Assembly (NCBI RefSeq): GCF_011075055.1
Contig: NC_058141.1
Coordinates: 16,191,639 to 16,255,638 of the forward strand
Length of the DNA: 64,000 nucleotides
From: Mangifera indica
Taxonomy: Eukaryota > Streptophyta > Magnoliopsida > Sapindales > Anacardiaceae
Direction of reading: 5' to 3'
Shown here one piece after another: positions 49,921 through 61,019 of the stretch; position 1 is the stretch's first letter; each line of letters opens with the position of its first letter. The position numbers were made by a program, and so were the translations under genes. The notes under the pieces are model-generated. The model searched no databases and had not been told where the DNA came from. It worked only from the letters and a program-made list of their open reading frames with translations.

Positions 49921-50012
49921 GTGGGCATCAGTTCTCCAAGGTGATATAGCATCAATGAAAGTTTCAGACGCAAATTACCCATTAAAAAATATGAGATTCA
50001 TCAGCTGCCCAC
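49921..50012 (-). ncRNA. Box C/D snoRNA, U16-like, copy 2 with a different second guide
   Basis: On the minus strand: a perfect 7 bp terminal stem (GTGGGCA at 50012-50006 with TGCCCAC at 49927-49921), C box TGATGA (50003-49998), the same first guide TAATGGGTAATTTGCGT before D' CTGA (18S site CGCAAATTACCCA), C'-like TGATGC, a second guide TCACCTTGGAGAA, and D box CTGA (49931-49928). The second guide complements TTCTCCAAGGTGA, which I recall from 25S/28S rRNA just before AACAGCCTCT, the region targeted by U24 in other organisms. The target nucleotide by the D-plus-5 rule would be a C. 92 nt. Confidence 0.87.
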
Positions 50013-50127
50013 CAAATATTAACTATAAAATATATTATCATCAACTCAAAAACAACTATTGACCCTAGTCCAGATAAAAAGAGACCTAATTCATTCTAAA
50101 TGTGAGGGATTGAAATTGACTAAAATT

Positions 50128-50217
50128 AAGCGATCAGAACCTGTCGGGATTCACAGTAACATCACACTGTATTTCAGTGGATTGACAGACTTATGAATAT
50201 CTATCGTCACCTCGCTT
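50128..50217 (-). ncRNA. Box C/D snoRNA, U33-like (yeast snR55 equivalent)
   Basis: On the minus strand: terminal stem AAGCGA (50217-50212) pairs perfectly with TCGCTT (50133-50128). Then come C box TGACGA (one base off consensus), guide AAGTCTGTCAATCC, D' CTGA, C'-like GTGATGT, a second guide GTGAATCCCGACAGGTT and D box CTGA (50137-50134). The first guide complements GGATTGACAGACT of 18S rRNA. By the D-plus-5 rule it points to the first U of GGAUUG, which I know as yeast Um1269 (snR55) and human Um1326 (U33). I do not recognise the second guide's target. 90 nt. Confidence 0.85.
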
Positions 50218-50317
50218 TTCCCTCGATCAAACATGGAAAAATATGATATCACAATCAAAACAGAAAGAGCATATTAGCACACCATAATCAAAACCGAAGA
50301 ACAAACAAAGACAAGGA

Positions 50318-50412
50318 TCAACTCAGAACTTCTTAGAGGGATGTGTTACCGACACTGACAGATCCAATAGAGATCTGTATACGGTACACATTAAAGATTT
50401 CATCACAGCATG
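50318..50412 (-). ncRNA. Box C/D snoRNA, U61-like
   Basis: On the minus strand: C box GTGATGA (50406-50400) and D box CTGA (50326-50323), about 80 nt apart, with guide TCCCTCTAAGAAGTT directly before D. The guide complements 18S CTTCTTAGAGGGA; the D-plus-5 position is a U, the site I know as human Um1442 (U61). The terminal stem is weak, so the exact ends are uncertain. It is the first snoRNA after the promoter. Confidence 0.75.
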
Positions 50413-50499
50413 AATTTTTCTCAAAATAGGAAAGCTGTTAAAGGAATAACTACAATGTTTTGGAGATTTTGAAACTATCGTTCAGTGGGGGTGGGGTGA

Positions 50500-50572
50500 G
50501 AGACGAGTCATAAGGTAGACAGCAAGGAAATTTATAGACACGGGCCGCCATGCATACATTCAGAAACCCTAA
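50500..50572 (-). promoter_or_regulatory. Promoter of the snoRNA cluster: telo-box and TATA box
   Basis: AAACCCTAA (50564-50572, plus strand) is an exact telo-box. A TATAAA on the minus strand lies at 50536-50531, with GGGCC between them (50543-50547). Telo-boxes mark plant ribosomal-protein and snoRNA gene promoters. The spacing predicts minus-strand transcription from about 50500, roughly 90 bp before the first snoRNA. All four snoRNAs share this orientation, so a single polycistronic transcript is likely. Confidence 0.7.
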
Positions 50573-50649
50573 TCCTAATGTCTTCAAAAAATAATTTATT
50601 TTTTCGCCTATGATAAATGGATAATTATCGATACGGATCAACTCAAAAT

Positions 50650-51385
50650 TTCCGCTAACAAAATTTATTATTTTAGTAAATTAATTATAAAATTATAATC
50701 ATAAGTTTTAGAAATCACTTTAAATAGCTATATTCATAGTTCCACCGGACTCTAATCTAAGTACAAATGAATTTTAATCATAATAACAAAAACCCAAAGA
50801 CTTATTCGCATCCGAGGTTTATTCTATTATTCAATATATATTTATAAAATTTTAAAAATTAAAACACTTATTTATAAATTAATTTTTATTAAAATTAAAA
50901 TAATCAATAATATTTAAAAATTGATAATTTACCCTAATACTAAATTTGAAAGGTTTTTTTTTTTCTCTAAAATTTTTAGAGTTCTTTTTTTTCTTCGAGA
51001 AAAATTGATACTGTAAATCCCAGCTTGTGAAATACAAAATTTCAACTGATATGACCAACTGGTTGGCAAGTTCAATCAATCAATTATACAACATTAGCTA
51101 AAACTTTCAATTACTGAGAATATATAAATAATATAATTTTTTTATTCTTTTTAGAAAGGGAGATTACATAGCAATTCGTCTTGCGCAATCTAAATATTGA
51201 ATTTGTAGAACTAAGAAAAATTATATATATAAAAGGGGGTGAATTAACCAAAATAAAAACTTTCATGGTTAAAAAGCAATTGGAGAAAATCAAAATGAGA
51301 AATTGTATTTCTCCACTGCGTAACCTAAGATTAGGTTATTTGTCCAAAGTCCTGTATAGTATTTAGAAGGAGCCACTACCCATCA
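50650..51385. other. AT-rich intergenic between snoRNA promoter and PRPP synthetase 3' end
   Basis: Includes the 3' UTR of the minus-strand PRPP synthetase (just below 51386). Otherwise it is A/T-rich with no gene. Confidence 0.4.
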
Positions 51386-54300
51386 TCACTGAAAAATGCT
51401 ACTGACTGAACAATCATCATGAACACGCCATATGGTTTCCCCCAATAAGTTTGCTACTGAAAGTACTGTCAATTCCGGGAAGTAGTTCTTCTCTGCTACA
51501 GGAAGTGTGTTTGTAATTATCACCTCTTGAAATAAGCCACCTGACAACCTCTCTATGGCAGGAGGGCTGTGACAGCAGAAAATGTTATTCATTATATAAT
51601 TTCCCCACTGTAAATATTTCTATTTTAACAGAGACAGGTGGACATACTATACTCAAGTCAAACGATAGAATTTGCATATAATTAATTTGACCTATTAGAG
51701 ATACCAAGTTGATAGATAAGTTTCTGACTGTAATCTACCCTCAGATTTATAGATCATCCCTCATAATACTAGGCTCAGGTGAAAGGCAAATTTTCCACTT
51801 ATACTTGAGAATTCACTGATACCTGTCAAGAGAATCAAACCGGGACTAGAAAGTAGAAATTTTAATGGAATATCACTTGGTTTCCATCCAAAGAATAAAC
51901 AAAAACCCACATCATGATCTTAAGTGTCTCTGGGTAGAGTCAGAAGCCAGTACTGGACTGTAACTTCAGCCAGGATCAAACTAGATCCTCCACAGGCACA
52001 ATCACAAAACGTTTCCTAAACTTCAGCCTCAATCATGTTTCCGACATTATCTCAGCTAAATCACTAGTTATTCAGTCTTGACTTTAAGCAGAATAAAGAA
52101 ATTGTCAAATATATGAATTGTTCAGGAAGTGACGATCTGCTAAACTCAAAGTCAGTGAAGTAAATAAAGTAATTGAGATTAAATGGTTATTTAATAATAC
52201 TTTAAGTGCCTACATGGTTCTAGAAAATCATCAGAAACTACCAAATTCTGAAAATTTATTTGGTACCTGAAAACAGCATGTGTGCAGCAAGCATAAACTT
52301 CTCTAGCTCCTTCTTGATGTAAAAGAGCTGCCCCTTTTGCTATAGTCCCTATGACCCCAAAAAACTTGATGTTTAACACAAATTTTCAAATCTAAAAAGC
52401 AACAGATACAACCCCAAAAAGAAAAGTCATTCAAAGCATCAGGAAAAAAATTATTAAACTCAGGAACTGATTCCATGACTATAACAATACATAACCTAGG
52501 AACTACAAGAACAAAAGATAAATAATTAAATTGCAATAAGTTCTCCGAGGAGTCAACCAAAATATAAATAAATTATAGTAAACTGACTCATAAGTTCAAC
52601 CATCAAAATATGTTCCACATCAGTCCCATCACTAACACAGTGATTGGAGAAATACATGCTCATGTCACCCCACCCCCACAACCAAAAAAAACATTAAGAT
52701 CTAGTTTGGCATCAGAGTCTACTTCACTAACCAGCAGTGTCAATCATGTCATCCACCATGACAGCAACTTTTCCTCTTACATCCCCAATTAGGTTCATCA
52801 CCTGACAGATAATAATTAGGCATAATAAGTCTGTCAATAATGTACTCAAAAAATTAAGAATAAAGAACAAAACAATACAAGTTTCCCTTAAACTTAGGCA
52901 TGTCTTCAATCCTCACACTAATTAGACAGCGATCATTCTGTTATGGACCATAGATCCTTACCAGTTCATAACTAATTTAGTGTACAATTCTTCACATTAA
53001 ACTGAAAAAAATTTTCTTCTTCATTTTGGTTGTTGAGTGGTGATAAAAATATCTGAGGAACGAAATTAGAGAATTGTGATGAAGAGAACTGGAACCAAGT
53101 TCTAATATCTACACAAATTGGCAATTATAAAAGTAGAGAACAAATAAAGTCAGAAGAATTGTGCAGCAGTAATTACCTCTGCTACATTATGCCCATGGCG
53201 CCTTTTATCAACAATGGCTAAAGGTGCATCAGATAACTTTTTTGCAAAAGCACGTGCTCTGGCGACTCCACCAACATCAGGTGAAACCACTACCAAGTCA
53301 TTAGAAGAAACCGTCTTGCTTGCAAGGTAATCAAGGATCACAGGCTACAATAATACAACTGTCAGTTGTTAACAAACCTTCCTTTTTTTACTGGGCATTA
53401 GGTGAATAATAAATCAATAAGTTTCAACAATGAAAGATGTTGACTAGTACCTGGCAGTATATGTGGTCAACTGGAATATCAAAGTAACCCATAGATTGCC
53501 CAGAGTGAAGATCACAGGAAAGAACACGGTTTGCACCAGCCTCAGTGATAAGATTTGCAACAAGTTTGGCTGCAATAGATTCACGCCCTTGGGTCTGGAA
53601 AGAAAATGCATACAAAGCATATGGTGAGCATAAAAAATTATAAGTTTTTACACATAACAATTCACATATTTACTAAGATCTTTGTCATGCTTAAAATGCA
53701 AGCTCCAATTTAATGTCACCAATTATTTGCAGTGTAATTTTTCAATGCTAATTACAAGATGGAAACTACTCACTCCAATTGTTTTATTCCCTAAAAAAAA
53801 AAGAGAGAAGTATAGCAGAAGAAATGCTGAAGAAATTGATCGGGACACCATCTGAAGAAGGATACTATCAAATTCTGATATCTTCATATAAACTGCACAG
53901 CAGATAATACTTACCTTTCTGTCAGCTCTAGCATATCCAAAATAAGGAATTACAGCTGTAATATTTTTGGCTGAAGCTCTCCTACAAGCATCTATCATTA
54001 TTAAAAGTTCCATGAGATTCTCATTAGCTGGAGGGCAGGTGGGCTGCACCAAATAGACATCACAGCCTCTAACACTCTCTTGCAACTGAACATAAATTTC
54101 TCCATCAGCAAATCTCTTTATGTTGATCTTTCCTAATTCCAAGCCCATATACCAAGCAATTTCCTAGAGCAAAATAAAAGAGAGTTTTAATACAATGAAT
54201 GTGATAGAATTTTATCAGCAACTTACAAGAAAAAGTTTATAAAAGTGACAATGACATGTAAACATAAGAACAATGTATACAGTTAGCAAATTGAGAACTG

Positions 54301-55628
54301 AATACCCAGTATGAGCTTCTGATTCATAAACTTTTGAAGAAAATAATAATAATAAAGCAATGAAAGTTGGTGGCATCTTGACAAAAATGACACGCCATTT
54401 GAAAAATTAGGTAGTGGGTTAAACTGTGACCAAAACTTTGAAATTTAGTGATTTAATAGTGGCTAACATCTCTAAAACTTGAAGATGAATATCTCTTTGC
54501 ATACAATAAATACAGTGGTTGATAGTCAGATGTGTATCATTTCTGGTTTTTTTTTCTACTCTTAACAAGGAAAGACAAGGTCTAAAAAACCCAAAACTGA
54601 TGCATAATACACAGTTTCAAGCAAAACTAAATTAAATTATTTCTTAGAGGAAATGACCCAGTACATTCTGGCTAATTATTTAAACCAGATTCAGTTAATT
54701 GCAGAAACTAGTAACTCAGTTTGCAGTAACAAAAGCAACTACATGAACTTCAAAACAAGTTTATCACTTCCTCGACGGTTTCAATGAACTTAGACCTCAT
54801 AATGAAACCAAAAAGACTCATGGGCCCACATTAAATTCATTATTCACCAACGATAAATATCATACAAGGCAATAACTAACGACAGTCACTTTCCACAGTT
54901 GCCTAACACCAATACCCTTAGAACAAGAGAAACCAGAAGCAGTATTCATGAAGCATACAGAAATACAATAACTACCTGAGAAAGTGCGGGATTCGCTGTT
55001 CCAGAGAATAATTTTAGTCTGATATTAGTTCTGCTGACTGCTTTCTCCATTCGTGCAGATTCCAAAAATTTGGGCAGCGTTCGTTCGTTAATAATCCGAA
55101 TATTTGGCTTTCCATTTGAAAATTTTAATTGCTCGGACAAGTCACATCTCTACCACATTAATTAAAAATACAATGAGCACAAATTTAAAAATAAAAAGAT
55201 CTTTGTAATTTAAAGGAAAAAAAAAATCCATCATAAGGTCATATTTCCAAGACAAAAATTTTCCTTCAAAAGAAAAATATTTTCCCAAACAACCCGCATT
55301 CTAGAATTGCAAAATAAAATAAAAAAATGAAAGGTTTATAGTGAAGCATGCGTACAACTCTCGCACGTCACAGAAATAAAATAATCACAAATAAAGGATT
55401 TCTGTTTTCTTATAGTTATATAAATAAGAATACTAAAGTCATCTGCCTATCAAATCATATATAAAATTAATAGATAAAGACATGTTAACTTACATAGTTG
55501 TTAGATAGATGAATTCGGGAGCGAGAGTGATTGAAAGAGAGAGTTGCATGGGTGGGAGAAGAGCCACGAAAGAAAGAGGAAGAATAGGAAGAGGAAACTT
55601 GTGAAGAAGGAAGAGTTAGTGAAGCCAT
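51386..55628 (-). CDS. PRS2: Ribose-phosphate pyrophosphokinase, plastid-type (PRS2-like, 400 aa)
   Basis: Eight exons on the minus strand: 55628-55494, 55149-54976, 54163-53915, 53594-53451, 53344-53177, 52801-52732, 52348-52267 and 51566-51386. They join to 400 residues. The enzyme makes PRPP from ribose 5-phosphate and ATP, feeding purine, pyrimidine, NAD, His and Trp synthesis. The Ser-rich first 50 residues ([13 protein letters not shown]...) look like a plastid transit peptide. The mature part has [20 protein letters not shown], the ATP/Mg region ([20 protein letters not shown]), [11 protein letters not shown], the catalytic loop [38 protein letters not shown] and the PRPP-binding [17 protein letters not shown]. 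All expected motifs of class I synthetases are present. In Arabidopsis PRS2 is close to TOM2A, VPS55 and TOM2B, as here. A 746 bp foldback element lies about 380 bp upstream of this ATG. Confidence 0.93.
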
Positions 55629-55639
55629 GAGAGTGAATG

Positions 55640-56006
55640 GATTACGGGTTGAGTTATGTTAGGGTTTGTATGTAAATGGTAATAAATTTGAAAAGGTGAG
55701 ACAGCTGGTTTTCAGCTATTTGCTCACGCTTGTGATGGCTGGCTGCTGCGACACAATCTTCACAGATTTTAGTTCCTCTCAAGCTCCTTTTCCTCCTCAC
55801 TTTTCAGATTTTCTAGTCACTGTGGCATTTTTTCCTAGTTTCTCTCAACCTTCTTTTCCTCTTTACTTTTCGCATTTCCTAGTCACTGCGGCATTTTAAA
55901 CGTTCTAGCGGGCGGGCCACTATGTCCCACGCAAACATTTGTCCAAATCACGTGACCCTCGTCAAAGTCAAAAAACGACGAAGTCACACCTTCTAAATTT
56001 GAAAAA
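55640..56006 (-). promoter_or_regulatory. PRPP synthetase promoter region
   Basis: Lies between the ATG (55628) and the foldback element. It contains a diverged direct repeat (TTTTCCTCCTCACTTTTCAG near 55788 and TTTTCCTCTTTACTTTTCGC near 55854, each followed by a TAGTCACTG(T/C)GGCATTTT block). No TATA box is obvious. Confidence 0.4.
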
Positions 56007-56752
56007 GGCCAAAGGGCTATTTCCCACCTAAGGTAAGCGCATTTTCTAAATTTCCTACTATTAATTTTGAAAATCTCATTTATTTATTTGTGTATAATTA
56101 AAATTAATAATTTTAAGAGTAAAATTATTATTTTATCTATATTATAAAAAATAAACTTAAATTTGATTTAATTTTTCCTCTTAAACCCTAAAAACTAACA
56201 ATTTCACCTCAATCTAAGTTTTAAAAAACAACATTTTCCCTTCTAAAGTTTCTAGTTTTCAGATTCAATTTTTCTGTGTCATTTCTTCCTCTTCGGTGAC
56301 TTTTAGGCGACGGCTCTTTCTCTCCGGCATGATCTTCTTTCGATAGCTCTCATGAAAGCGATCATCGATGAAAACAAATCGTCTTCGTCCAAAGACAAAG
56401 ACGAGGTCTTTGTCGACGAAGACCTCGTCTTTGTTGATGACCGCTCCCAAGAGAGCCGTAAGAAGAAGACCATACCGAAGAGGAAGAGCCGTCGCCTAGA
56501 GGGCGTTAGAGAGAAAGAAACGGCACCGAAAAATTGAATTTGAAAACTGGAAACCCTAAGAGGGAAAATACTGTTTTTTAAAACTTGGGTTAGGGTGAAA
56601 TATTAGTTTTTAAGGTTTAGGGAGAGAAAATAATATAACTAACGGACTCAATTAATTTTAACAGTTTATAAGTAGGTAAATGAAATTTTCAAAGTCAACA
56701 GAGAAAAACTTGAGAAATGTGCATACTTTGGGTGGAAAATAGTCCTTTGGCC
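56007..56752. mobile_element. 746 bp foldback element (almost entirely inverted repeat)
   Basis: The left arm from GGCCAAAGGGCTATTTCCCA (56007) is complementary to the right arm ending at 56752 (reverse strand GGCCAAAGGACTATTTTCCA). The arms meet at a central palindrome GACGAGGTCTT/TGTCGACG/AAGACCTCGTC near 56414. The left arm is about 70 bp longer because of an AT-rich insertion at about 56090-56160. The flanks TTTGAAAAA and TTTAGAAAA agree at 7 of 9 bases, a plausible eroded 9 bp target duplication of the Mutator type. Each strand has a roughly 60-codon frame over the GC-rich centre that mirrors the other (KDEVFVDKDLVFV-like), a result of the palindrome rather than a gene. Confidence 0.8.
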
Positions 56753-56994
56753 TTTAGAAAATGCCTGAATGGGTGATTTTTAAAATCCATTTAATGATAC
56801 AAAATGAAATACTGTATATACATAATAAACATAAATTTATATTCAAATAATAATATATTATTATGTAATTAAATATTATTTTAATTTTAATTTAAAATTA
56901 TTTATCACATAATATATAAATTTTACTGATTCTGCCCAGTAAAAAACAAAATCGTTAGATTCATTTGCCCATCAGAAAAACCAATCAATCAACA
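56753..56994. other. Short spacer between two transposable elements
   Basis: AT-rich, nothing recognised. Confidence 0.4.
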
Positions 56995-57003
56995 TAATCA
57001 AAA
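56995..57003. repeat. Left 9 bp target-site duplication
   Basis: TAATCAAAA, identical to 62246-62254, directly abuts the GGGAAATTTTAAAAA end of the element. Confidence 0.85.
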
Positions 57004-57119
57004 GGGAAATTTTAAAAAATGGCCAAAATGCCCTCCCATTAAGCAAAAATACCCAAAATCACTATTTTCAAGCCAAAATGCCCAAAATCACTATTCCAAA
57101 AAAAATGCCTATAACTTTT

Positions 57120-57390
57120 TTTAATACCAAAACTACCCTTCCCCTCATATTTATATAACTCTCCCACTTACTATGGGGTTTTAATGTAATTTTAGATAAA
57201 TATGAGAGGTTTTTGGATATTTTATATTATAAAGACATTTTGATATTTATTTATTTATTTCAAACTTTTTCTAAAATGTCAAAATTACCCTTCTCTTCAT
57301 TTATATAACTCCCCTCACTCATTATGGGGGTTAAAAAATTTTAGATAAATATGAGGGGTTTTTGGATATTTTATATTGTAAAGGCATTTT
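57120..57390 (+). repeat. Direct duplication of about 135 bp near the left end of the Mutator-like element
   Basis: Both units contain ACCCTTC, ATATTTATATAACTC-like text, TTTTAGATAAATATGAG and GGTTTTTGGATATTTTATAT, in order. Confidence 0.75.
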
Positions 57391-59035
57391 CATTTTTCAA
57401 CTTTTAGAATTCGAATTTCAGTTCCGTTTTTTCGAATTTCACCATTTTACAATATATCGATTCGTATTTTTCAGATTTCTGAAGGATTTTCCGTTTGTTG
57501 CCATTCTAGAGTTTTTCAACTTTGACAATTCGAATTTCAGTTCCGTTTTTTCGGATTTCATCGTTTTACGAGATATCGACTCGTATTTTTCAGATTTTCG
57601 AAGGATTTTTCGTTTGTTGTCATTCTAGGGTTTTTCAACTTTTAGAATTCGAATTTCAGTTTCGTTTTTTCGGATTTCACCGTTTTACGAGATATCGACT
57701 CGTATTTTTCAGATTTCTGAAGGATTTTTCGATTGTTGTCATTCTAGGGTTTTTCAACTTTTAGAATTCGAATTTTAGTTCAGTTTTTTCGAATTTCACC
57801 GTTTGACGAGATATCGACTCGTATTTTTCAGATTTCCGAAGGATTTTTCGTTTGTTGCCATTCTAGGGTTTTTCAACTTTTAGAATTCGAATTTCAGTTT
57901 CATTTTTTCGGATTTCAAAGTTTTACGAGATATCGACTCGTATTTTTCAGATTTCTGAAGGATTTTTCGATTGTTGTCATTCTAGGGTTTTTCAACTTTT
58001 AGAATTCGAATTTTAGTTCAGTTTTTTCGAATTTCACCGTTTGACGAGATATCGACTCGTATTTTTCAGATTTCTGAAGGATTTTTCGTTTGTTGCCATT
58101 CTAGGGTTTTTCAACTTTTAGAATTCGAATTTTAATTCAGTTTTTTCGAATTTCACCGTTTGACGAGATATCGACTCGTATTTTTCAGATTTCTGAAGGA
58201 TTTTCCGTTTGTTGCCATTCTAGGGTTTTTCAACTTTTAGAATTCGAATTTTAATTCAGTTTTTTCGAATTTCACCGTTTGACGAGATATCGACTCGTAT
58301 TTTTCAGATTTCCGAAGGATTTTCCGTTTGTTGCCATTCTAGGGTTTTTCAACTTTTAGAATTTGAATTTCAGTTTCGTTTTTTCGGATTTCACCGTTTG
58401 ACGAGATATCGATTCGTATTTTTCAGATTTCTGAAGGATTTTCCGTTTGTTGCCATTCTAGGGTTTTTCAACTTTTAGAATTCGAATTTTAATTCAGTTT
58501 TTTCAAATTTCACCGTTTGACGAGATATCGACTCGTATTTTTCAGATTTCTGAAGGATTTTCTGTTTGTTGCCATTCTAGGGTTTTTCAACTTTTAGAAT
58601 TTGAATTTCAGTTTCGTTTTTTCGGATTTCACCGTTTTACGAGATATTGACTCGTATTTTTCAGATTTTTGAAGGATTTTTCGATTGTTGTCATTCTAGG
58701 GTTTTTCAACTTTTAGAATTCGAATTTTAATTCAGTTTTTTCGAATTTCACCGTTTGACGAGATATCGATTCGTATTTTTTTGATTTTCGAAGGATTTTC
58801 CGTTTGTTGCCATTCTAGGGTTTTTCAACTTTTAGAATTTGAATTTCAGTTCCGTTTTTTTGGATTTCACCGTTTTACGAGATACCGACTCGTATTTTTC
58901 AGATTTCTGAAGGATTTTTCGATTGTTGCCATTCTAGGGTTTTTCAACTTTTACAATTCGAATTTCAATTTCATTTTTTTGAATTTCATCATTTTACGAG
59001 ATATGGACTTGTATTTTCCAGATTTTTGAACGAGA
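57390..59035 (+). repeat. Tandem array of a 119 bp repeat, about 14 copies, forward orientation
   Basis: Unit landmarks: TTTTTCAACTTTTAGAATTC, CAGTTCCGTTTTTTCGGATT, GAGATATCGACTCGTATTTT, then CAGATTTCTGAAGGATTTT and TTGTTGCCATTCTAGGG. Unit starts are near 57393, 57513, 57631, 57750, 57870, 57989, 58109, 58228, 58347, 58466, 58585, 58704, 58823 and 58942. Two sub-types alternate (GTTTTACGAGATATC versus GTTTGACGAGATATC; TTCGATTGTTGTC versus TCCGTTTGTTGCC), pointing to multi-unit duplication. Confidence 0.92.
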
Positions 59036-59699
59036 TCTTGACATGCTTATACTCAATTTTGTTTTTTATATGATTCTTCATTGTTATACTTCAGGTTTAT
59101 GTAACCGATATATTTTTATTATTGTTTTAAATATGTAATTGTATTGTCATTTGATGTAATAAATTTAGTGTTACTTTATTTCAGTATTACTTTATTTTCT
59201 CTAATTGTTTCAATTGTGTAAATGTTTGAGTAATCATACGTTTTTATTGTTTTTTCATGATAAGATTATTTAAAAAATGAAATCAAATACGATACACATT
59301 CATATATAACCACAAATAAAGTATATCATACACATATGCACATACAATAAATATATACATCTAAACATAGGAATAACGCTAAATATATACATCAATATCC
59401 CGCAGAATTTGGTCAACCCGTCTTCTAAACATAGGAATGCGCAGCTCTGTGTCAACCCGTCTTCTTTTGCGAGAAATATCCTGTAACAATCACATAAAAT
59501 TTGTTAGACATTCATAAAAATAAATATGTAAACAAATGTATTAGTGAAAAAAACATAAAAAGATGAGAAATACTAAATAATTAAAAAAGAAATGACAAAA
59601 CTTAACAAATAAGAACTGAAATTCAAGTTCTATACGTTCAACTGCCGTAGAATGTTAACAATCTAAAAAGTTATCATGAAATGACGAAAAATAGAAAAA

Positions 59700-60650
59700 A
59701 CGAAACTGAAATTCAAATTGTGTAGGTTAAAATACCTTGAAGTGACGATAATCAGAAAATTGTTCGAAAATTTTGAAAATATGAATCTATACATCCTAAA
59801 ATAGTGAAATTCGAAAAAACGGAAATGAAAAGCGAATTCTATACGTTGAAATACATAAAAGGCACGATAATCGAAAAATAGTTCGAAAATCTTGAAAATA
59901 CGAATCGATATATTCTAAATTGGTAAAATTTGAAAAACGGAACTGGAAATTGAATTCTGTACGTTGAAACACCTTAAAGTGACCGTACTCGGAAAATCAT
60001 TCGGAAATCGTCAAAATACGAATCGATATATCCTAAAATGGTGAAATTCGAAAAAACGTAACTGAAATTCGAATTCTATACGCTGAAATACCTTAAAGTG
60101 ACAATAATTGAAAAATCGTTCGGAGATCATGAAAATACGATTCGATATATCCTGAAATGGTGAAATTCGAAAAAATGGAGTTGAAATTCGAATTCTATAC
60201 GTTGAAATACCTTAAAGTTACGATAATCGAAAAATTGTTCGAAACTCATGAAAGTACGAATTCATATATCCTAAGATGGTGAAATTCGGAAAAACGGAAC
60301 TGAAATTCGAATTTTATACGTTGAAATACCTTAAAGTGATCATACTCGGAAAATCATTCGGAAATCGTCAAAATACGAATCGATATATCCTAAAATGGTG
60401 AAATTCAAAAAACGTAACTGAAATTCGAATTCTATACGCTGAAATACCTTAAAATGACGATAATTGAAAAATCGTTCGGAGATCATGAAAATACGATTCG
60501 ATATATCCTGAAATGGTAAAATTCGAAAAAACAGAGCTAAAATTCGAACTCTATCAGTTGAAATACTTATGAATGTCGCTAACCGAAAAATCATTTGAAA
60601 AATTGAAAAAATCGATTTGATATATCCTATAAATGAAAATATCGAAATAT
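59700..60650 (-). repeat. Tandem array of the same 119 bp repeat, about 8 copies, reverse orientation
   Basis: Landmarks on plus: GAAATTCGAATTCTATACG, TTGAAATACCTTAAAGTGAC, AAAATACGAATCGATATATC and GGTGAAATTCGAAAAAACG, repeating every 119 bp from about 59701 to 60532. Reverse-complemented, the unit aligns with the forward array (CAGTTCCGTTTTTTCG, TTTCACC, GATATATCGATTCG, GAACGATTTTTCGATT). It is more diverged from that array than its own copies are from each other. Confidence 0.9.
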
Positions 60651-61019
60651 TAAGTTAAAATAACGTCGTTACATCGTAAATTGTGTCAAAAAGCACCAAA
60701 ATTTGAAAACGGATATAAAATTCGAAAACTACACGATCGAAAACAGTGGATAAGAAAATTTGCAATTTAACCCCTCGTAAAAATTCTTTAATGATTTATT
60801 AGGTCTTAATCGTACTTAAATAAAGATTTTGTACACATAATTATTTTGTTTTTTCAGGAAACTGGCATGCATTTAATGTGGCATGCAATTAATGTTGAGT
60901 TGCTGAAAAAGAGAAAAAAAAAAGTCAAAAAGTATTTGCTTTTTCAGGAAACTGGCATGCAATTAATGTGGGTGCCTGGAAACAGAATAATATCCATAAA
61001 ACCCCCTCTTTTGAAATGA

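Noticed and set aside
50030..50060. Additional snoRNA starting at a TTGATGAT C-box-like word
   Set aside because: No D box with a fitting stem occurs before the next snoRNA begins.
56265..56537. Two 61-codon frames on opposite strands as genes
   Set aside because: They are mirror images produced by the palindrome of the foldback element.
57362..59029. Phe-rich frames (FQFRFFEFHHF-like) as proteins
   Set aside because: They follow the 119 bp tandem repeat and are broken between units.
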